In this document: positions 7,859-17,052 of the stretch, piece after piece | How positions within the stretch are numbered: position 1 is the stretch's first letter | How the letters are laid out: each line of letters begins with the position of its first letter | Assembly: GCA_001276605.1 (NCBI GenBank) | Contig: JXSN01000002.1 | Span: 1 to 43,227 of the forward strand | Origin: Achromatium sp. WMS2 | GTDB lineage: Bacteria; Pseudomonadota; Gammaproteobacteria; Chromatiales; Chromatiaceae | Direction of reading: 5' to 3' | DNA: 43,227 bases | Program-made: the position numbers and the translations under genes | Notes under the pieces: model-generated | The model's database searches: none | What the model saw: the letters and a program-made list of their open reading frames with translations, nothing else | Told to the model about the DNA's origin: nothing

Positions 7859-8977
7859 CTAAAAAGGTACTTGTAATCGCATTCCAGCTATCCATTGCTG
7901 TGCGTCTATAACGGTACCAGAACCATCGAAATTGGGGTTATTAACATACTGAATCAGAGGTGTTACCTGTAGATGTTCGTGCAAGTCGATGCGCATATAC
8001 AGTTCAATCAATGTGGTGTCATCAGCTCCGGCTAGGTCAGCGGAAGCTATGGTATGAGTCAAACCTAGACCAACCTTAGCCATTACCGATACAGGGTATT
8101 CCATTGCTGCGCCTAGACCCCAGTTGTTACGTGATAGTGACGGATCAGCCCAACCCGCCCGTAGGCTCCAGGTGCCAGCACCTAAAGCACCGTTCAGGCC
8201 GCCGTATATGCCGTAATTGGCTTTATCGGTCAAAGTATTATTAGAAGCGCGAAGGTGATCGCTAGTATTGGTCCAAATACCCAATCGGCTGGTTAGTGCC
8301 GGAGTTTTCCATACGCCTTCGGCAGCTGCAAACACACCTTTTCGCCTGCTATCAGAATTCTTAGCGTTTAAATCAAATAGGTCTTTATAATCATAATTAT
8401 CGTTATCAGCAATACCGTGTGAACTACCAATTAAAAGGTGATAACCTACCCCTGCGCTCTCAGGCTCCGAGTCCATTCTTATTCCCAAAGTATAATCAGG
8501 AAATTCGATTGTCGGATTGTTAACTAAACTGCCAGACAAAAACTGACTGGTCTCATCATTTGCTATCGCATCCGTATCCAGGTTCGCACTAGCGTCCATC
8601 AGACCAATATCAAAATTGCTATTACCATAAGGCAAACTATAAAATAACTCCGACACCTGAATGCGCCCGTGATTTTTTTTGTCTACGGCACTGCCTACGT
8701 CATCATTGGTTTCGGGAACTAATACGGTAACACCATCGCTGGAGCTGGGGGTGCTGCTGGCTTCCACATGAATGTTAATACTACCTGGCCCAAGCGGCAC
8801 AACTCCTTCCAGATCTGCAGTGACCTGAGTTTCAGTTTTCACCCGGTCATCTTTAGCGGCCTGAGTGGTTACAGTGATACCTCCAGAAATACTGGGGCCG
8901 CTAGAGTCATCAGCAATTGATAAGGTTGGTATCAAACCGATTAGTACTGCAACAATTCCATATTTTAATCTGTGCAC
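7859..8977 (-). CDS. Outer-membrane porin-like beta-barrel protein
   Basis: Predicted outer-membrane beta-barrel, 372 residues. The GTG start at 8977 gives a signal peptide ending LIPTLSIA-DDSSG, with cleavage near residue 22. The mature part is rich in alternating hydrophobic/polar strands with Gly, Asp and Asn turns, and ends MRLQVPF with a terminal Phe as recognised by BamA. The repeated patterns GIGL, YGGLNGALGAGTWSLRAGW and MAKVGLGLTHTI resemble the carbohydrate-selective OprB-like group, but substrate is not determinable. It is transcribed towards the acyltransferase with an 82-bp gap. The family assignment is weaker than the barrel call. Confidence 0.78.
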   Translation of the reverse strand: MHRLKYGIVAVLIGLIPTLSIADDSSGPSISGGITVTTQAAKDDRVKTETQVTADLEGVVPLGPGSINIHVEASSTPSSSDGVTVLVPETNDDVGSAVDKKNHGRIQVSELFYSLPYGNSNFDIGLMDASANLDTDAIANDETSQFLSGSLVNNPTIEFPDYTLGIRMDSEPESAGVGYHLLIGSSHGIADNDNYDYKDLFDLNAKNSDSRRKGVFAAAEGVWKTPALTSRLGIWTNTSDHLRASNNTLTDKANYGIYGGLNGALGAGTWSLRAGWADPSLSRNNWGLGAAMEYPVSVMAKVGLGLTHTIASADLAGADDTTLIELYMRIDLHEHLQVTPLIQYVNNPNFDGSGTVIDAQQWIAGMRLQVPF

Positions 8978-9144
8978 CGTTGTTAATTCTCATTAAAATT
9001 ACAGTTTGACTTTGTTTACTCATTTAAAAATATGACATGAGTAAAATATTATTATAACAAGGTCACCACAGGATAGCAATTTGCATGGTCGAAGGCAAAT
9101 GCTATGCCATTGGAGGTGTTTGCTAAATTTATGTCTGTTTTCTA

Positions 9145-9173
9145 TATACAATAAAATTAGAATAGGGTATAAT
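9145..9173 (+). promoter_or_regulatory. Sigma70-type promoter for the 9273 gene
   Basis: A -10 box TATAAT (9168-9173) lies 17 bp after TATACA (9145-9150), a four-of-six match to TTGACA. It sits about 100 bp upstream of the 9273 start in the divergent gap. Confidence 0.45.
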
Positions 9174-9272
9174 TGTTGCCAGGTAGCTAATTAGATTGAC
9201 AGCAACCAATGCAGTCTGTACAAAATGTTAAAATTCCGGCTCAGAATAGTTGTGTATTAAGGTGGGTTAAAT

Positions 9273-9686
9273 ATGAATCTTGAAGAAATAAAACGACGTT
9301 TTGTTCAGGAAATTAAGCTACGTGCATACGATGATAGGTATGTGGACCGCGCTGAAGAGAAGGAAATCCTAAAGATTGCTATCCAGTTTGGGATAAGTTT
9401 GGATAGCGCACGGGATGCCCTGCTTTATGTTTGTGAGCATGAAGATTACACATTGGAAAGCTTTTTAGAACAAAGGACTCAAGAGGTTCTCGAACAATTT
9501 GCGAGTAATGATGGCAAGATTGATAAGAAAGAGTTTTTTGATGCGGCAGCATTGATGCAAAAACTGGCCAAGGGGCGCCTGAATGAATCCGAATGCCGCC
9601 GTAGGACCAAGGCTATCGTCATAGCTAAGGAGTTGAAAGTGAAGGAGGGTTTCCTAAAAGGCGGTAATTGGTTCGCGTCGGTTTGA
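9273..9686 (+). CDS. Small helical protein with EF-hand-like acidic motifs, function unknown
   Basis: Not assigned. The 137-residue protein is almost entirely helical and charged, and has no signal peptide. Two acidic patches stand out: YDDRYVDRAEEKEI (about 19-32) and SNDGKIDKKEFFDAA (about 78-92). The second resembles an EF-hand loop with Asp-Gly at 80-81 and Glu at 87. The alternation of such patches with helices also recalls TerB-like proteins. Calcium binding is therefore a hypothesis. The ribosome binding site AAGGTGGG precedes the ATG well. It converges with thioredoxin across a hairpin. Confidence 0.75.
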   Translation: MNLEEIKRRFVQEIKLRAYDDRYVDRAEEKEILKIAIQFGISLDSARDALLYVCEHEDYTLESFLEQRTQEVLEQFASNDGKIDKKEFFDAAALMQKLAKGRLNESECRRRTKAIVIAKELKVKEGFLKGGNWFASV

Positions 9687-9780
9687 ATGCCTTCAAACTT
9701 GAATAAGTTTGGAGTTATTTTAGCCTATTGTAATATAATAGCATTATCTCATCTTTACATCAGATAATCTTATAATCACA

Positions 9781-9812
9781 CACCGTTAGCTACTGCGAGC
9801 CGTAGCAACGGT
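9781..9812. terminator. Hairpin between convergent genes
   Basis: CACCGTTAGCTAC pairs with GTAGCAACGGTG, giving 12 bp with one bulged A and a TGCGAGCC loop. It lies between the stop at 9686 and the thioredoxin stop at 9839. No clear T-tract follows on either strand, so it may act as a weak bidirectional terminator or RNA-stabilising hairpin. Confidence 0.45.
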
Positions 9813-9838
9813 GCGCAATCTAGACGTTGATATCTCTA

Positions 9839-10204
9839 CTAATTTTTCTTACGTTCAGCAATCTGTTTCCGCACATCATCCATGTCTAGCTTACTAGCGT
9901 TGTCTAAAACCTGGCGCAGGGCATTTTCTGGCAAAGCACCGGGTTGATTGAAAATTATGATTTGTTCCCGAAAAATCATCAGGGTAGGTATTGAGCGAAT
10001 CTGAAACTCAGCAGCAATAGCCTGCTCTTTTTCGGTATTGACCTTGGCAAAATGTATATTTTCAAAGTCTTTGGATACCTTTTCGAATACCGGAGCAAAG
10101 GAACGGCAGGGGGCACACCACGGGGCCCAAAAATCCACTATCACGAAATCGTTTTTCGTAATTACGTCGTCAAAGTTGGCTGCTGTAAGCTCGGCTACGG
10201 CCAC
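9839..10204 (-). CDS. trx: Thioredoxin
   Basis: Cytoplasmic thiol-disulfide oxidoreductase, 121 residues. The active site is WCAPC (C30, C33) instead of the canonical WCGPC. The cis-Pro loop is RSIPTLMIF. The chain has a charged tail, KLDMDDVRKQIAERKKN, about 12-15 residues longer than classical thioredoxin 1. The GTG start at 10204 follows GAGG at suitable spacing. WCAPC-type thioredoxins occur widely in bacteria as second thioredoxins, so this may not be the main TrxA. It is a single gene converging with the EF-hand-like gene. Confidence 0.93.
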   Translation of the reverse strand: MAVAELTAANFDDVITKNDFVIVDFWAPWCAPCRSFAPVFEKVSKDFENIHFAKVNTEKEQAIAAEFQIRSIPTLMIFREQIIIFNQPGALPENALRQVLDNASKLDMDDVRKQIAERKKN

Positions 10205-10554
10205 GGTTGCTACCTCAAATAATTAATGTTTAGATTTTTAGCACATATTTACCCTAAATCAAGACCGACGCCTAACCAAAGGTTAGATCGAACAAGCAAA
10301 AATTATTACCACGGTCCCAAGTTCAAGGCACTGAGCATAGATAGAGTAGATAATCACAAATTACATTGGGTAAAATAATTTATCTATCAATATAAATTAT
10401 ACTATATTACTAACACGGAACTTTATAACACAGCATTGGAGATTGGTAGTCTCGACAGATAGAAACTCATAAGGCTGACGTGGACACACAGTATTTCACT
10501 GCTTAATCATAATTTTACAACGTCTAAGACTACCAAAAGGTCGCTGATTTTACT
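10205..10554. other. Intergenic region between adk and trx
   Basis: About 350 bp, AT-rich, between two minus-strand genes. A 50-codon open frame (10226-10378, plus) was judged no better than chance. The thioredoxin promoter is probably here, but no box pair stands out. Confidence 0.5.
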
Positions 10555-11274
<720 letters not shown>

Positions 11275-11375
11275 CTATGTATCGTTATTTAATTATCCAA
11301 TTATAAGATTTAATATGCCAGCATCATCAGCAGGCACAATGTTTATTTATTGCACCTAGCGGTAGCAATGAGCTG

Positions 11376-13325
11376 TTATTTAGGGTTAATTGGGGATAAG
11401 CGTTGTGAGATTGACCCCGGCTTTAACCCTAGACGATTTTCGTACAATATCATGTAAGCCATGACCCTTTGCACATAGGTACGGGTTTCTTGATAGGGTA
11501 TGGATTCGATCCAAATATCGGCAGCATAAGGTTTTTTAGGGAGCCATTTGCTAACTCGACCGGGTCCAGCATTGTATGCAGCAGTAGCCAATACTATGTT
11601 GCCATCGAAACGTTGCAGCATAGAACTCAGGTATGCACTGCCTAATGCAATGTTGGTTTCTGGCTCCAAGATACCTAATCGGCTGGGGGTGGGTTGACCT
11701 AGACCTTGGGCTACATGTTGGGCAGTGCCTGGCATGAGTTGCATTAGGCCTAGAGCGCCAGATGGCGATCTAGCATCTTGGGCAAAGGTGCTTTCTTGAC
11801 GCATAATAGCAAAGATCCAGGCAGCCGGTATTTGACGTTCTTGAGCATATTTATTGACTAATTCTAGGTATTCCAATGGAAAACGTAAGTTTAAATCGTC
11901 CCAATAATCGCTGCGAGCTAGGGTAAAAATAGCCTGGTCGTGCCACGCCCAACTGGACGCAATGTAGGCTGCGGTTTGTAAATCTTCTGGGTTTAAATCT
12001 TTGATCAACCAGCGCCATTCTAGGCGTGCTTCTCCCATACGTCCTAATAAACGTAATTGTTGGGCGCAGCGCACCGTATTGGATTCTAACATCTTATACA
12101 GAGAATCTGAGTTTATTTGCAATGGATTATTAGGTAAATAGTAATCAATATTAGCTCGATCAGCAGCTAAAAATGCGTAATACACCCGATCCTTGGAGGC
12201 TGACGTTAGTGCAGCCTGCGCTTCAGCTGTTTTGCCTAATTCCAATAATGCACGGCCTTTCCAATATTGCCAGGGCGGAGTATCACGCTCCTCAGGTGGC
12301 ATAGCATCTACCAACGATACTACTTGATTCCATTGTTCATTATCTAAGGCGATCAAAATACGTTTACGTTGCACATCCGGATCAACTATGCCATCTATGT
12401 TATCAAGCTTGGATAGCACACTATTTGAAGCAAAGCGTAAATAGGCCTGTGCCACGTAGCGTCTAGCCATATTCCGCTGATCAGTGGTAAATTCGTAGCG
12501 ATCTTTAAGATTATCCCAAGCTGAGGGTATTCTCCTAGAATTTTTTCTAAGCAGCTTTGTTAACCCAAAGATTAGCATCGTTTCCCGTTGCGGATGTGGG
12601 GATGTAAACTGCTCTTGCTGTAATATGGTATAGGGATTTGAATCTATTTTTAACCAACGTTCGAGCCAAATTTGATCATCGGCACTGAGCATGGACTTTA
12701 ATCCAGATGCTACATCTGGTTGATTTCCTTTCATAGCAGCCGCAATACGTTGCCAGACTAGATCTGTGCTAACTTGACCTGTTTGTACCCAGGCTGCGAA
12801 TGGAGCATCGCATTCAGGTTGTGAAGTTCCAGAAACCCATAACGGGGCTATGGTGGCAAAGGCTTGTTCGGGTTTATTTATTGCCAGCAGGGCTTGCAGT
12901 TTTAGGCATTGTAATTTAATCGATAGGGTATGCTGGCCTGCATTGTAGATGAATTCCCACCAACGGTGTTGTGTTGCCAGTTGGGTTAGCCATTCGTTAC
13001 GGTAGCGAGCGGCAAGCCTGGTATCTGGATATAACCGTAAAAAACGTCTAGATAGGCTATCATCACCCTGGTATAATTTGGTACTGGCCTCCTTGTAATC
13101 TAAGTATACTAGCAGTGGGTAACCTTGCAGGTTAAGTTTAAGAGATTGATACAGCTCTTGTTGGTTGGTGCGTAGGGCTTGCTCAGCATCTAGATATATT
13201 CGGCGTTGCCCGGCGAACTCGGAATAATCTCGAACATAACCAGTTGCGCCGGCTATTACCGAGCATAGAAAAATACATACAATATGAGATGTGGTGCGCC
13301 ATAGGATGTGGATGATTTTATGCAT
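11376..13325 (-). CDS. slt: Soluble lytic murein transglycosylase
   Basis: Periplasmic enzyme cleaving peptidoglycan glycan strands to 1,6-anhydro-muropeptides. The 649 residues match the Slt70 family (about 645). An N-terminal hydrophobic signal (about 8-27) leads into a long alpha-helical superhelical domain. The C-terminal lysozyme-like domain carries IMRQESTF with the catalytic Glu near 507, then SGALGLMQLMPGTA, and AAYNAGPGRV. The ATG at 13325 precedes the signal directly. The gene diverges from the DUF3754 gene across 289 bp. Confidence 0.96.
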   Translation of the reverse strand: MHKIIHILWRTTSHIVCIFLCSVIAGATGYVRDYSEFAGQRRIYLDAEQALRTNQQELYQSLKLNLQGYPLLVYLDYKEASTKLYQGDDSLSRRFLRLYPDTRLAARYRNEWLTQLATQHRWWEFIYNAGQHTLSIKLQCLKLQALLAINKPEQAFATIAPLWVSGTSQPECDAPFAAWVQTGQVSTDLVWQRIAAAMKGNQPDVASGLKSMLSADDQIWLERWLKIDSNPYTILQQEQFTSPHPQRETMLIFGLTKLLRKNSRRIPSAWDNLKDRYEFTTDQRNMARRYVAQAYLRFASNSVLSKLDNIDGIVDPDVQRKRILIALDNEQWNQVVSLVDAMPPEERDTPPWQYWKGRALLELGKTAEAQAALTSASKDRVYYAFLAADRANIDYYLPNNPLQINSDSLYKMLESNTVRCAQQLRLLGRMGEARLEWRWLIKDLNPEDLQTAAYIASSWAWHDQAIFTLARSDYWDDLNLRFPLEYLELVNKYAQERQIPAAWIFAIMRQESTFAQDARSPSGALGLMQLMPGTAQHVAQGLGQPTPSRLGILEPETNIALGSAYLSSMLQRFDGNIVLATAAYNAGPGRVSKWLPKKPYAADIWIESIPYQETRTYVQRVMAYMILYENRLGLKPGSISQRLSPINPK

Positions 13326-13614
13326 GTGTGTAGGTGCTGTTAGAAAACGTTTAGTAAATTTTTAGGTACCTGAGGTATGTTTCTTATCTAACCTGCAATA
13401 TTTATATCATTAAATCAAGCATATGGCAAATCAAGTGTAATGTTTATTCTAATGTTACTCTAATTTAATTTGCATAATCAATTAGTTGTAATTTAAGAAG
13501 CATGACCCTCTATGCCCGCAAAATTTGCATGTTAATTAAGTATTTTTAACGAATGTAAGTTGTTATAAACTAGTATTTTAGCTTTCTATATTCACAAGAT
13601 TAACGCAGGTCACC

Positions 13615-14871
13615 ATGGTAGCCGAACGTTTTATTCCATATCGCAGTTCCGAAATCATAGATATGCTATGTGCTGATGGCCAATTATCCACCGCAGCACA
13701 ACAACAATTTCGGAATTTTTGTACAATTTTGCAAAGTTTATATCACTTTGAATTTCATGATAAAATAAAAACGTTGAAACGCTACTACCACCCATTTGAT
13801 CCCGATAGCGATACTCGCACTAACAAAACCTACTCTCTTGCGGAACGATCCGAATGCGAAACCAAATTAGTGGCTAACTTTACAGAATTATTGAATGCGG
13901 CAAATTACGAAGTGCTAACCGACAAGGATATTCAATATGCACTGAAGGAGGAGGCCTTATTTGAAGTCAGTTTAGACATCGACTTCAATGATTTTGCCAG
14001 CTGCATTCTACACCGCCGCGGTGATATAGTAAAAACAGCGACTATCAGCAAATGGATGTTTTGGAGCCAGAAAATAGAAGTACCAACATTCGAGCGGGTA
14101 GTAATTCTGGTTAAATTCAAGGATCGTGACTACTTCATAGCCAAGGGCTACAAACAACCTCCATTTGAACCTGGTAGCATGGTGATCAAACTGTTTAAAG
14201 ACATTCCCAAGGCCGATTTAGAGATGCTATTTCCTAACGTCCGGGTTAAAATGCGTTTAAATGACAAATTAATCATGGGCATACCTGCTGTTAGTGGCTT
14301 AATTGGCATGATCATGAAAACCGGAGCCGGCATCATTGCCTTTTGGATTCTGTTGAAATCACTGTTGGGTCATATTTTTCAAGACAATGCTCTAGTTTTA
14401 CCTAATTCGTCAGAGCTAGCCCAAATAATCGCCGGCATAACCGCTCTCAGCGCCATAGGCGGTTTCCTCTTTCAACAATGGACCAAGTACAAAAATCGTA
14501 AAATCGAATTTCTAAAAACCCTAGGTGATAACCTGTATTTTAAAAATTTGGATAACAACGTTGGTGTATTTCACCATGTAATCGACGCTGCGGAAGAGGA
14601 AGAATGCAAAGAAGCAATCCTAGGCTATTACTTTTTGTTGCAACATCCCAATGGCCTTAACGCAGCCGATCTAGACCATAAGGTCGAAACCTGGTTTGCC
14701 ACCAAGTATCAAGTACAGATAGACTTTGAGGTAGACGATGCCCTGCGTAAACTTAAGGCATTAGAGCTGTGCCAATTGGACGCCCAACAGGCTTACACAG
14801 TCAAAGACCTAGATGCTGCTTGTGAACGCCTAGACTTCATATGGGATAACTACTTCCAATACAACACATAG
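13615..14871 (+). CDS. DUF3754 (TMEM143-like) membrane protein
   Basis: Member of the DUF3754/TMEM143 group, whose biochemical role is not established. The 418-residue protein has a long soluble N-terminal part (1-215). Two membrane segments follow: about 225-250 (LIGMIMKTGAGIIAFWILL) and about 268-290 (IIAGITALSAIGGFLF). The family signature around LYFKNLDNNVGVFHHVID and EEEECKEAILGYYFLLQ comes next, then a C-terminal winged-helix-like stretch. The ATG at 13615 follows AGGT. It is a single gene, divergent from slt. A membrane-associated role is inferred. Confidence 0.85.
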   Translation: MVAERFIPYRSSEIIDMLCADGQLSTAAQQQFRNFCTILQSLYHFEFHDKIKTLKRYYHPFDPDSDTRTNKTYSLAERSECETKLVANFTELLNAANYEVLTDKDIQYALKEEALFEVSLDIDFNDFASCILHRRGDIVKTATISKWMFWSQKIEVPTFERVVILVKFKDRDYFIAKGYKQPPFEPGSMVIKLFKDIPKADLEMLFPNVRVKMRLNDKLIMGIPAVSGLIGMIMKTGAGIIAFWILLKSLLGHIFQDNALVLPNSSELAQIIAGITALSAIGGFLFQQWTKYKNRKIEFLKTLGDNLYFKNLDNNVGVFHHVIDAAEEEECKEAILGYYFLLQHPNGLNAADLDHKVETWFATKYQVQIDFEVDDALRKLKALELCQLDAQQAYTVKDLDAACERLDFIWDNYFQYNT

Positions 14872-15332
14872 GAATAAAATCCATAAAATTAACACACCAT
14901 TTGGGTTAAAATAAATGATAACTCCATCAACTCATAACAATAAATAGCCACCACTATACTGAGCGCTCACCCGCTAATACTTTTTAGAAACAAATGGCTT
15001 AAATTTAGGCACTTAATCCAAAAATAATGTTTCTCTGGTTTTAGCGAAACTTTCTTTGCATTCTCAGCGCATAAGCCACGATTCTTGACTCTTTGGGTTA
15101 CGTTAAGTGGCTATTGATATGATGTTACTATAACACGAGCGCTGGTATAACGGACAATTCTGATTTGGACAGCATTACCCCAATCTTTTGCTTATCTTGT
15201 GGTCACGCCCTCCATAAGAATAGTTTTCTTGTATATAATTATAGCGCAAAGCATGTGGTTTCCATTAGCAAAATATTAGCAGGCGCGCACCGATTGCTTT
15301 GAATATAATCTTTGTTTATTAGGTAACACAAC
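14872..15332. other. Intergenic region before the DUF3301 gene
   Basis: About 460 bp, AT-rich, without a supported gene. Two TATAAT boxes are present (15234-15239 and 15304-15309), the second 24 bp before the DUF3301 start; neither has a good -35 partner at 17 bp. No repeat of the dispersed families was seen. Confidence 0.5.
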
Positions 15333-15647
15333 TTGGAGCTACTGCTGATTGTTCTTGCGCTATTAAGCTGGTTTTGGCTGGACAGCGTCCAAACCAAAGA
15401 GTTGGCTATTGGGATTTGCCAAACTAAATGTAGACTTGCTGGCATACAGTTTTTAGATGAAACCGTAGCCATTAAAAAACTGAGAATTAGATGGGGGGCA
15501 GACGGCCTATGTTGGAGTAGGACTTACGGATTCGAAATCAGTACCGACAACGTAAACAGGGCCGCCGGATCTATAACTATGTTGGGTAAAACGTTGGAAG
15601 ATCTAAACTTAAATTGCGATTCCCAACCTAACGCACGTATTATTTGA
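15333..15647 (+). CDS. DUF3301 family membrane-anchored protein
   Basis: A 104-residue DUF3301 protein, a gammaproteobacterial family of unknown function. The TTG start at 15333 immediately precedes a hydrophobic N-terminal segment (about 2-15, LLLIVLALLSWFW) that probably anchors it in the inner membrane. The following region contains QFLDETVAIKKLRIR and RTYGFEIS, typical of the family, then a MLGKTLEDLNL tail. It converges with sspB and overlaps it by 8 bp at the 3' ends. Confidence 0.85.
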   Translation: MELLLIVLALLSWFWLDSVQTKELAIGICQTKCRLAGIQFLDETVAIKKLRIRWGADGLCWSRTYGFEISTDNVNRAAGSITMLGKTLEDLNLNCDSQPNARII

Positions 15648-16200
15648 CAACCTTCAATTGCGCCTTTCTCTTTTTCCTTTTTGTTGGATCAGGATCTTGC
15701 GGTGCATCAGATGTATGAACCCTGGTCACAGGTCTGGTCACAGGATTACCCGTCTCAGTCGCCTCCACAGTTGCTGCCAGATCGACTACAGCTTTAGCAA
15801 ATCTTTCAAGTTCCTGTAGGTCAACTTCCGGGTCTACAGTTAAGGTTGGATCCTGGCCAGTTGCTGAGGATTTTTTGGGAGACACTTCCGCAAACATCAT
15901 TCCCACATTGTTTTCCTTAGAATATATCCCAATTACGGCATGGGTTGGAATACATATTTCTTCTGATACCCCACTAAAACGAGTTGAAAATACTATAAAA
16001 TCATTGCCCATAGTAAGACCTCTAACGGCTTTAGGACCTACATTCAATAATATACGGCCGTCTTTACCCACATGTTTGCGGGGAACCTGGACATACTCCT
16101 TTGACGCATCTACCAGTAACTGCGGGGTTTCATCATTGTCAATTAACCAATCGTAGATAGCCCTAATAATATATGGGTTTTGCGAAGTCATTAACGGCAT
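15640..16200 (-). CDS. sspB: ClpXP protease specificity-enhancing factor SspB
   Basis: Adaptor that binds ssrA-tagged proteins and delivers them to ClpXP. The 186-residue protein has the conserved N-terminal domain: PYIIRAIYDWLIDN, TPQLLVDA, then GRILLNVGPKAVRGL and FSTRFSGVSEEICIPTHAV. The linker is long and acidic or polar. The C terminus is basic (KRKKRKAQLKVVK), where the ClpX-binding tail normally sits. In many gammaproteobacteria sspA lies between petC and sspB; here sspA is missing and petC is 108 bp upstream. Confidence 0.95.
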   Translation of the reverse strand: MPLMTSQNPYIIRAIYDWLIDNDETPQLLVDASKEYVQVPRKHVGKDGRILLNVGPKAVRGLTMGNDFIVFSTRFSGVSEEICIPTHAVIGIYSKENNVGMMFAEVSPKKSSATGQDPTLTVDPEVDLQELERFAKAVVDLAATVEATETGNPVTRPVTRVHTSDAPQDPDPTKRKKRKAQLKVVK

Positions 16201-16254
16201 AATTCTCCCACCTCATTCTGTTCCGCTTTTGTATTAGTACCAACAATAAACGGC

Positions 16255-16287
16255 GATGCATGGTACTAAATCCACAGACCATGCATC
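16255..16287. terminator. Inverted repeat between petC and sspB
   Basis: GATGCATGGT (16255-16264) and ACCATGCATC (16278-16287) are perfect complements around a 13-base loop. It lies just after petC in the direction of transcription and before sspB. No strong T-tract follows, so attenuation, RNA processing or an operator role is equally possible. Confidence 0.4.
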
Positions 16288-16308
16288 ACTCTAGGAAAGA
16301 CTAGACCT

Positions 16309-17052
16309 TTAATGATCTACATCTCGCCAGTATTCCTTCTTAAGGGCATAGGCCAGGATCGTGAAGATGACCAAGAATAGGATAACCCAATTGCCAATCC
16401 GCCCCCGTTCTAAGCGCATTGGCTCACCGGTATAGGCCAAAAAGTTGGCTAAGTCTCTAACAACGGCATCGAACTGTTCGTCAGGCAGGCCACCTTCGCG
16501 TTTAAATCCTACGAATACCTTGGTAGGATTACCAGCCGTATCTTGCCCGTCCTCAAAGACGGCCTTCTGGGTACCACGCAATTCCCACAATACATCTGGC
16601 ATACCTACTTTATCGAATAGGATATTATTGACGCCATAGGGACGTGTAGGATCAAGATAGAAGCTTTTTAGGTAAGTATATATCCAATCAACACCGCCTA
16701 TTTTACTCCGGCTGACTAGGGACAGATCTGGTGCTACCGTGCCAAACCAATTAGTACCTTGTTCCTCAGTCATGGCAATAGTGATATTATCACCTACTTT
16801 GGAACCAGCTACGAACATTAGGTTGTCTTTGACCATGTCATCAGTTAGGCCTAAATCCTTGGCCATCCGATTGTAGCGGGCGTATTTTAACGAATGACAG
16901 CCGAAGCAGTAATTCATAAAGTACTTGGCGCCGCGTTGCAGCGAAGCGGTATCCCGTAGATTTGCCCCCGATACCTCTAAGTGAGCACCCTCGTTGGCCA
17001 GAGTCGCAAGTGGTACGAACAAACAAGCTACTAAAATAAATAAGCTTTTCAT
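16309..17052 (-). CDS. petC: Cytochrome c1 of the bc1 complex
   Basis: Membrane-anchored c-type cytochrome that takes electrons from the Rieske protein. The 247-residue chain has a signal peptide (about 1-19), a single heme site CFGCH (C49, C52, H53), and the likely Met ligand in VGMPDVLW (M151). One C-terminal membrane helix is WVILFLVIFTILAYAL. Its ATG overlaps the petB stop by one base, showing translational coupling. The heme-binding Cys spacing is standard. Confidence 0.97.
   Translation of the reverse strand: MKSLFILVACLFVPLATLANEGAHLEVSGANLRDTASLQRGAKYFMNYCFGCHSLKYARYNRMAKDLGLTDDMVKDNLMFVAGSKVGDNITIAMTEEQGTNWFGTVAPDLSLVSRSKIGGVDWIYTYLKSFYLDPTRPYGVNNILFDKVGMPDVLWELRGTQKAVFEDGQDTAGNPTKVFVGFKREGGLPDEQFDAVVRDLANFLAYTGEPMRLERGRIGNWVILFLVIFTILAYALKKEYWRDVDH

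Noticed and set aside
10226-10378. 50-codon plus-strand ORF between adk and trx
   Set aside because: No ribosome binding site, no hydrophobic or motif pattern, and open frames of this length are expected by chance in AT-rich gaps.
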